From Glandiceps talaboti (lineage: Eukaryota; Hemichordata; Enteropneusta; Spengelidae), in NCBI RefSeq assembly GCF_964340395.1, contig NC_135565.1:6571142-6635141 (forward strand): 64,000 nucleotides of DNA, given 5' to 3'. Both the position numbers and the translations under genes were made by a program. Position 1 is the first letter of the stretch. Every line of letters begins with the position of its first letter. The notes under the pieces were generated by a model. The model made no database searches and had not been told where the DNA came from. It saw nothing but the letters and a program-made list of their open reading frames with translations. Of this stretch, positions 54,640 to 64,000 are shown piece by piece.

Positions 54640-55840
54640 ATGTGCGCCAGTATTATTTGACGGTATTTCCCAAAGGTAGGACATTGAGAATGTGGATGGT
54701 TTAGAGCAGTTAGCCTGTGATAATATATCCTTAACTGATACACCTTGTAATGTTTTTTTTGCTTTAGTTGTACATGCAGATCAAGTAGAATGTGCTTTGA
54801 AGATGTCAGTATAGTATTTATTCCTGCCAACTTCATTATTATCTTTAACCACCAAGCAAGTGTACTAGTTGATACTGGTTTGTGGGGCCTGACATAACTC
54901 AAGACCAACGTATCTACATAGTTCTTATCATTGACTTCATTACGCCATGGCTCTGACAACCTTAGGTATTTGCGTAAACATGACGCCACACATAGTAAGG
55001 GTTGTGATGGAAACAAATAAAAGGTAACACTGCTCAGGGGACTATGATCTGATGGTTTCTGGGATGATATAAATTTAGCCTTACTTGACTTGGTCAGGGA
55101 TGAATCTTTGCAGGTGATGCTACTTCCATTATCATGCATATTTCTTAAGTTCAGAGTTTGAATCTCAGACAGGCGGCTAGCACTAGTCAGGACCAATAAC
55201 ATACAAACATTTAAGGATAATTGCTTTTGTTTCAGTTCCTCATTTTTACCCATATTTTTTATATGGCTCAATACCAGATCCACGTCCCAGGTATCGGAAT
55301 ACCTTGGTTGTGGTGGTCTCTCATGAAATACTGCCCTCAACAATGTTGTGACATTGGGGTGTTGGCCAACCTTATGCCCATCTATAGGTGGATGAAAGGC
55401 AGACAATGTTGATCTATAAGTGTTGATTGATCTAGACTGGTACCCGCTGTTAAACAGGTAAGTGATAAAATTTAGGACATTGGCCAAAGATGTTTGAAAT
55501 GGATCAACTTGTCTTTCACCACACCATCTACTCCACTTTCTCCAGGCGAAATTGTGAGATTTTGATGTCCCCTTTTCCAGACATTTGACATAAGTTTGGC
55601 AGTTTCATTTGAAATTCATTCTGTAATGACGGAATTCCTGAAACCTCCAATGCCGCTAATTTCAGACTGCCTCCTGTCATTAGCATGGGGTGTGGTTGTT
55701 GTGATGGTGATAGCAGAAGTATCTGGTGTGTTGGGAGGGGAATCGGAAAGTCTATTGACATTTCAATTATCATTGGAAGCCAAGGCTGTGTGTGCCATGT
55801 TGCTGCCTTCATGACAACTGTTTTTTTCTCCTTCCTCACC
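54640..55840 (-). mobile_element. DIRS-like tyrosine-recombinase element fragment, decayed
   Basis: Reading from 55840 downward: LAALEVSGIPSLQNEFQ (about 55640-55590), matching the linker after RNase H in DIRS elements. Then a frame at 55487-54633 with the recombinase core-binding part (STINTYRS-like SRSINTYRSTLSAFHPP, VGQHPNVTTLLRAVF, YSDTWDVDLVLSH) and the first catalytic region (LVLTSASRLSEIQTL). Near 54800 the homology shifts frame into FKAHST, a stop, then SACTTKAKKTLQGVS, so the Arg codon of HxxR is TGA (54783-54781). RT and RNase H are absent beyond 55870. This is a dead fragment, distinct from the neighbouring plus-strand Ngaro-like element. Confidence 0.8.
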
Positions 55841-55869
55841 TATGCCAGACACCTCCCTATCAATGCAAA

Positions 55870-58491
<2,622 letters not shown>

Positions 58492-58534
58492 GAATCGACG
58501 AACAAAAAATATTCTGATTCGGTAGCAATGGTTG

Positions 58535-58740
58535 ACGAAAAGTCATCGCAACATAAACCAAGCGATTGTGTTTCCGTTCTCTATACTAGAAACATGGAAA
58601 TCTATAACCCCCGACCAGAGACTAGCAAATGGATTGTTTGAAATATCAATGCAGTGATTTAAAGCAATGCATATTTCTTAAATTTATTTGAGTAGCATGA
58701 GTTCTGACGCCGTGCAATAAGGACGAATGTATATGTGTGT
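58535..58740. repeat. Second copy of duplicated segment (see 57178-57380)
   Basis: Roughly three-quarters identical by eye to 57178-57380 over about 200 bp, same orientation. Confidence 0.6.
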
Positions 58741-59239
58741 GTGAAAGAGTGTGTGTGTGTGTTGGGGGGGGGGGGTCAAATGTAAATGACGTCAGTCGGA
58801 CTTCTCGTTCTACTGATGACTATACAATGTTGGTCGAACATAGGGGTGAAGATTTGGCGAGATTAGTGTAAAATGTGATAATCTGACTAATGTCTTTGTC
58901 GCCTATTTATATGTAGTGTAGTGTGTGATGATAATTATATAAAAGATTTTCGTTTTTCATTACTTTTCATTCGTTTGGTAAACATCTATGCTTTCTACCA
59001 AAGCACCATTGTTCATCTACAAATACATAGCATTATGGGTAATTTACTTTACTAAGATTAGGATAATTATACGATGAGGTAAAATGGGGATGTAATTGTA
59101 AAGTCAATTGGTTTTTATAGGGTCTGGGGGTTAGCAACAGGGTTGCACACCCCTACGAAGCTACTGGGCACCACCCCACCCCACCCCCCCCACTGGTGCC
59201 AGGTATGCTTAGTTGTTGCTGTAATCGACAGTCTGCGTT

Positions 59240-59815
59240 GCCTGCCCTTTTGGTGAAAAAAGTTTGTTGCCATGGCTACAGTTCTTTCTGAACCGTCTGG
59301 CATTTCAATCCACATACTCAATTCATTCCAGAGAATAGAATCGTATAATGCTAGTATTTTAACATCACGATCTAAAAACTCACGTCTTTGTTTCAATGTA
59401 TAATGCCTTAGTGGTTGCAATTTAGTTAACGCGGCCGAATTGTATTAATTGAGAACTACAAAACACATGTCGAAACAATAAAGTATACACCACCATATTT
59501 ACAAGAAATGTGTGAATATTTTTTGTTCGTCGATACTTGTGTGTCGTGGCTACATTTCTTTCTGAACCGACTGGCATTTCAATCCATATACTCAATTCAT
59601 TCCATAGAACAGAATCGTATAATGCTCGTATTTTAACATCACGATCTAAACACCCACGTCTTTGTTTCAATTGTATAAAGCCTTAGTGGTTGCATTTTAG
59701 TAAAAGCAGCCGAATTGTATTAATTGAAAACGAGAAAACACATGTCGAAACAATAAAGTATACACCACCATATTTGAATGTGTGATTTTTTTTTGTGAAT
59801 AGGGCTGTCGAAATA
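59240..59815 (-). repeat. Tandem duplication with a conserved minus-strand reading frame
   Basis: Two units of about 290 bp (59240-59525 and 59526-59815), about 90% identical by eye. On the minus strand each encodes KQRRxxLDRDVKIxALYDSxLWNELSxWIEMPxGSER (shown with x where the copies differ), starting near 59389 and 59670. The copies diverge in frame after the SER-V-A stretch. No family is recognised. It could be a duplicated exon or a repeat fragment. Confidence 0.55.
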
Positions 59816-59984
59816 TGAATCACCGCAAATATTTTGGTACACCGCTCCCGTACAATGGACTATTGGTTGACACTTTTTTGTTGCAAACGTAAGCTATAAA
59901 CACATAGTTAGCCCTATAATCTGTCAATCAAATGTTCTGTCTATTCAAAACAACTCAATGAAATTCTAAATATAACAAGGTGTT

Positions 59985-60067
59985 TTAGGTAGTCTGGATT
60001 TCATTCCGACGTTACTTGCTAGGAGTTGACATCGAAGAGCCGCGTTGCCGATACTTCACTTCAGCAG
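59985..60067 (+). other. Candidate 5'UTR exon of a new plus-strand gene
   Basis: A stretch ending cttcagcag followed by a good donor gtagga (60068), 349 bp before the acceptor of the signal-peptide exon. The start is not defined. Confidence 0.3.
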
Positions 60068-60435
60068 GTAGGAGTGGGTTTCTTTTTTTCGTTTTCGATT
60101 GAAAGTCTACTTTGCCAGCGCGAGTATTTGCAAGTGTATCTGAAATTTTAAAACTTAATATATTGTAGAAGTTGAATAGAAAGTCATTCATCCTCTTTTC
60201 GACATTAACGTTTTAGCTTCGAACGGATGTTTTGGCAAAAAAAAATAAGATGTTTACTACATAAATTGAATCATTGTTTTCAGTTCTAAGTTTCCAGAAT
60301 GTCCTATGCTTATTTTGAAGTTTACATGGAACAAGGTGTTTCATAATGTAACCAGGAAAATAACTGAGCGTGTCACACCGTTCGTAAACGTTTCGTATTT
60401 ATAACTCTATTTCAGAATTTGACATCGTGAGAGGC

Positions 60436-60492
60436 ATGATCCGACTGTTGGTGTTCCTGACTGTCGTGTTTACGGCTACAGCTTCCCAAAAG
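60436..60492 (+). CDS. Signal-peptide first coding exon of a gene continuing right of the window
   Basis: After acceptor ctatttcag (60415), the ATG at 60436 encodes MIRLLVFLTVVFTATASQK, a textbook secretory signal (Arg, hydrophobic core, small residues before ASQ), ending at a strong phase-0 donor AAG|gtaagc. No further coding exon is visible to 64000, so intron 1 exceeds 3.5 kb. The 769-bp repeat lies in that intron. An equivalent exon for the LDLa-ZP gene may lie left of the window, making this a tandem paralogue. That link is an inference. Confidence 0.65.
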
Positions 60493-60547
60493 GTAAGCGC
60501 ATTGTCCTTCTTAATTACGTGGAAAAAAATAATTGTGTATTTCCGAT

Positions 60548-60740
60548 TATATGCCCTCAGAAAATATGGTATGTAGGTCGGGAATTTATTTTATTTTACC
60601 TTTTAAATTGTTTTTATTTTTGAAAAAGAATTGTTGCGATGTTGTGTTGTGTACTGACATCACTGGGGAAAGAAAACAGACATACGTGAAGGTCAAGAAG
60701 ACAAAGAATTTCTTATCTTTTTGTTTTAAATATTTAAAAC
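60548..60740. repeat. Dispersed repeat shared with 14345-14535
   Basis: Shares the order tat-gccctcaga, ggtatgtaggtcgg, and catcactggggaaagaaaacagac followed by gaaggtcaagaag with 14345-14535. Confidence 0.6.
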
Positions 60741-60924
60741 ATGTTTAGGGTCGACGGCTGAAACTGACGTCTGTCGAGTTAGTTGGAAACACACATTTCA
60801 TTTTTTTTATTTGAAAATGGTTTGTGTTGAAATTTGTGATAAGGCCAGTTTGTCTGCATAATGTAGTAATTTATGTGACTGTGTTAAAATCAGTTAGTTT
60901 CTCTGTTTACAGTACTGTATCAAG

Positions 60925-62172
60925 TACCTTAGCCTGCGGAGGGGGGGGGAGAAAGAGATTTTGGTAAAAAAGAAAGAAAAAAAGCGAATTTTTGAACACA
61001 TTAAAATTATTAAAATCGTTATTTACGTGACGATTCCTAGCGCATGTGCGATTTAAATTGATGGTTCACTAAAGTCAAAAGTGACTGTACACTGACTCCT
61101 CGCCAATATGTATTTTATATCTCTACTGGACGCTGGCTTAAATTTGATTAAAAATGTGTCCAGTTAAAAATTTTAACTTTTTGCAGTATAGCAAATTAAA
61201 ATATCTTTTTGCGGGAAAGTACAAAAGAAGTGCACACATGCACATGAATAACAGTAGTCTTGAAAGTCTCCTTCATTTGAAGCTAGATAGCAAATCACAA
61301 TACTGTCAGCGAGTGAAACTCCAAAAAAAAGGACGGAAAAAGTCGTTCAACGTGAGGTCGCCTGCTGCATGCATTGACTCCGAGGATGCACTCGATGTCA
61401 TTTACATCTTGTTCCTTATATTAAAACATTTACTGATAAAACGGCAGATATGTTTTGGGAATATTTGGTGGCCCTGAAAAACTATTAAACTAGGTACGCA
61501 GTTTAAGATCCACTTTCAATAATTGTGTTCGATGTTGTCTTTGGTTAAAATGTTGTTTGATATAATTATATCATTGCACTGACACTAGCGTTATTACGCA
61601 ATTCATTTTGAAGCGACAATTTGGTATAGAAAGAATGGCCCTGAATTTGTAAACAGAGTTGTACCTTCGACATCAAAATCCAAACTTCAATTATTTCCAT
61701 GATAATGATAATGACAAGGAAAATTCACTGTGTTCACCTAGGGTTCCGACATAATAAAGGAGGTAGGGTAAAGAAAATGATTATTTTGTTGCTTATTTGT
61801 GAAAGCACCATCCATTTTTTGTTAAATCTTAAAGTAGTTTTTTTTTACTTTGAATGTGACATCTTTTCGGTAACTGCTTTGAAAGTTACGACATTAGGCC
61901 AGGAAAAATGAAAAAGCTGTTCAACCGACCCATGTATTTTGTTTTTGTGATGGGCAATATATCCTCATGCGGGCTTCGCATTTGTTTCAACATTAAGGAT
62001 ATTTCTTTATATTTTCTGAATAGTACATGTAACAATATACATTTGAGTCTATTATAATATCTTGTACAGTGGTTTACTTGGCTCTGATGATGCATACAAG
62101 CATTAAATTAAGCTGTTGCATATCCAATGTGCACTAAAAAGAATTGAGCAAATGTTTACGTCCATGGGAGTC
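60925..62172 (+). repeat. Copy B of the repeat at 40813-41278, split by about 800 bp
   Basis: 60925-61250 and 62070-62172 match copy A in reverse complement. The middle (about 61260-62068) is extra. The frame at 61154 starts MCPVKNFNFLQYSKLK with GKYKRSAHM like copy A, then diverges into the extra segment and reads 107 codons. Confidence 0.65.
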
Positions 62173-63231
62173 TGCTGAGCAGTCATTGGGCCTTCAAAAG
62201 TCTGAAAGTCTTGAAATGTTTTGCTCTTTATTCGGGATTTTTTTGGAACCAAATCAAACTTCAGGAGAAGTCATTTACCAAGTGCACATCCGCAAAATAT
62301 CTTTCAGCTTTGCCACAACAAAATACACTTCCAGATAAAATGTAATGCAGCGCATAGCATAATTGTTTCAATTCTGGTATTTTATTACCATATTCAAGCA
62401 TTGTAAGACCTTAAATTATGTCTATGGTTAGATGTTTTATGCCTCTAAATGGCCCCCTACACTGTCTAATTATCACCTTTGGAGTTGGCTTCTTCCAATC
62501 AGTAGCAATCAAGGTGATAATTGTCTTTCTTCCAAAACAAGATGGATAGTGTCTGGCTAAGTACCTCCCTGTATATGTTAGAGCTAATTAGAGTCATCTC
62601 CTTATGCATGTGAAATCCACATCCTGTGTAAAGTAATCTCGTTCGGAGTATTATCGTAGTTGGCTATCACTGTTATTTTAATGCCTCATTGTACCATGTA
62701 ATTTTATATCTCCACTGTTGTGAATGTGACAGAAGGGATGGCTAAATAATGATTGGGTTTCATTTGGTGGGGCTTAACATTTCTTGTGAAGAGTGGGTGA
62801 GAGGAGATACACAACATTTGTTTAACCGTGAATTGTGTACATTTCCTAACTGTAGCTATTCAGACAAATTGCAAGAGATAGCATCAAGAAAAATGAAAAA
62901 AAGTTCTATCTAAACTCGACCTGAAATAGTTTGCTCATTATATATGGTTTGTTTTATCCTTGTCAAGCATTGTGAAAAAAAAAGAAATTTACTTATCTAC
63001 CCAATATGATGAGTTAGGTTGCCCGTTGACCAGCTTTTTTATATTTTTTCTGGCCTTACGTATGATATTTAGATGCGTATGCTAAAATAGATATTATGTA
63101 AATTGTATGCACATTTATGTAAATTAGCCACTTTTCTAAATTTTAAATGCATGATTGCGCCAAGACAAAGTTCTGCCCCCCCCCCCCCTTGGCAATTTGG
63201 TCAGGCTACGGCCCTTGTATCTGAGTGTTTG
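62173..63231. other. Intronic stretch, no gene seen
   Basis: A C run at about 63176-63188 is followed by cttggcaatttggtcaggctacgg, another G/C-run repeat end. Nothing else recognised. Confidence 0.45.
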
Positions 63232-64000
63232 TATACTCCTTGATACACTATAGTTTCGGTACGTGATAGACAGGATTGCAATCGGCGATTCACATAGACA
63301 CATTCGTCATGATTATATCTGTTGGAATTTAGAAAACTGAAAAATGACAAAATTTCATAGTATCGCTGTTGGATTGTTATGACACAACCGGCCATGCTTT
63401 ATTTAATGTCGACATGTTGGCACTTTAATTCGCTTCCTTTATTTGGACAAATTTTAATGTCATATGACACTGTACTCATTCAATCTTGCTATCTTAAAAG
63501 TGTTAAGTATCATTCGTAGTTTCTTGTTAGTTCCTGTGTGGCTGTATATTAAACAGAGCCTGTGAAAACTTGAAATGGGTTGTAAACAAACCTATTAAAG
63601 ACCACTTTTACCCTGTACTCTGAGCACATACTGACTCCGAAATCTTACCACGTTTACGCAAATCAGGACATATTGATTTCCACTTGCAAGAAATTGCAAG
63701 CCGTTGATATCCAGCTATTAAAATGGCCTATTAAATATCAAAAAAGCTCAGGTGAAAATGAAAAATCATTATTATAAGAAGGCAAACAGTCAACATCAAT
63801 TCAAAGTAGGTGACGCTGTATACTTATATCAGCCAGCGGTTAAAGTTGCATCAACCTTTCAGGTGCCCATTCAGTATCTGTGAACAACCTTCACCTGTCA
63901 ATTTCAAACTTGGATATATTCCTAGCAATACGATATATCCCAAACTCATCCTTGCTAATTGTCTTAAGCATGCCCACTTACGACCACCCAATTACTTAGT
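63232..64000. repeat. Right copy of the 769-bp direct repeat
   Basis: Matches 1-769 base for base with about six substitutions and includes the same broken pol remnant (about 63731-63991). It is truncated by the window edge. Confidence 0.9.

Noticed and set aside
54633-55487. Host gene for a site-specific recombinase
   Set aside because: The sequence follows DIRS-element recombinases, carries a frameshift and a stop at a catalytic arginine, and is preceded by DIRS polyprotein linker sequence.

Overview
The window reads as AT-rich, repeat-dense animal nuclear DNA: GT-AG spliced genes with kilobase introns, long microsatellites, and Ngaro/DIRS-type tyrosine-recombinase retrotransposons, LINEs, Crypton-like and MITE/foldback elements. 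This mix suggests an aquatic invertebrate. A lancelet, hemichordate or similar deuterostome is my guess, but the sequence does not settle it.

Layout. (1) 1-6437: the first 769 bp recur almost identically as the last 769 bp of the window. Two foldback elements and two long dinucleotide tracts follow. (2) 6438-25020, plus strand: a 14-exon 3' part of a gene for a secreted protein with eight LDL-receptor class A (LDLa) domains, one per phase-1 exon, followed by a complete ZP domain over six exons. Every splice phase agrees, giving one 607-codon frame (stop included). Its 5' end is not visible. Its introns hold a LINE reverse-transcriptase remnant, a MITE inserted beside a chromodomain fragment, a minus-strand LINE (PHD-like finger plus endonuclease) and microsatellites. 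(3) 25021-29765: 3'UTR and sequence without recognisable genes. (4) 29766-43903, minus strand: a seven-exon flavin-containing monooxygenase (FMO) gene with a damaged last exon, an altered NADPH motif, and a vestigial second copy of exon 1 inside its 8.4-kb first intron. (5) 44060-47060: old repeats, a tandem pair of decayed exon-like units, and a Crypton-like recombinase fragment inside a duplicated repeat called R here. (6) 47061-53718: a nearly complete Ngaro/PAT-like retrotransposon with split direct repeats A1-body-B1-A2-B2, sitting in the second copy of R. The first copy of R keeps the unoccupied target site. (7) 54640-55840: a decayed DIRS-like element on the minus strand. (8) 55870-64000: old duplications, then a signal-peptide exon at 60436 starting a new plus-strand gene, and the second copy of the 769-bp repeat.

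Two results deserve most attention. In the Ngaro-like element the three coding blocks (Gag-like, RT-RNase H, recombinase) each begin just after a phase-0 3' splice site, and a short leader exon ends in a phase-0 5' splice site, so one leader could be spliced alternatively to all three. The same element also shows its recombination core (ACTGTCT) at both ends, at the internal B1/A2 junction and at the empty target. Separately, the 769-bp terminal repeat together with the new signal-peptide exon suggests that the window spans one unit of a tandem gene duplication of about 63 kb, with the first exon of the LDLa-ZP gene just left of the window.
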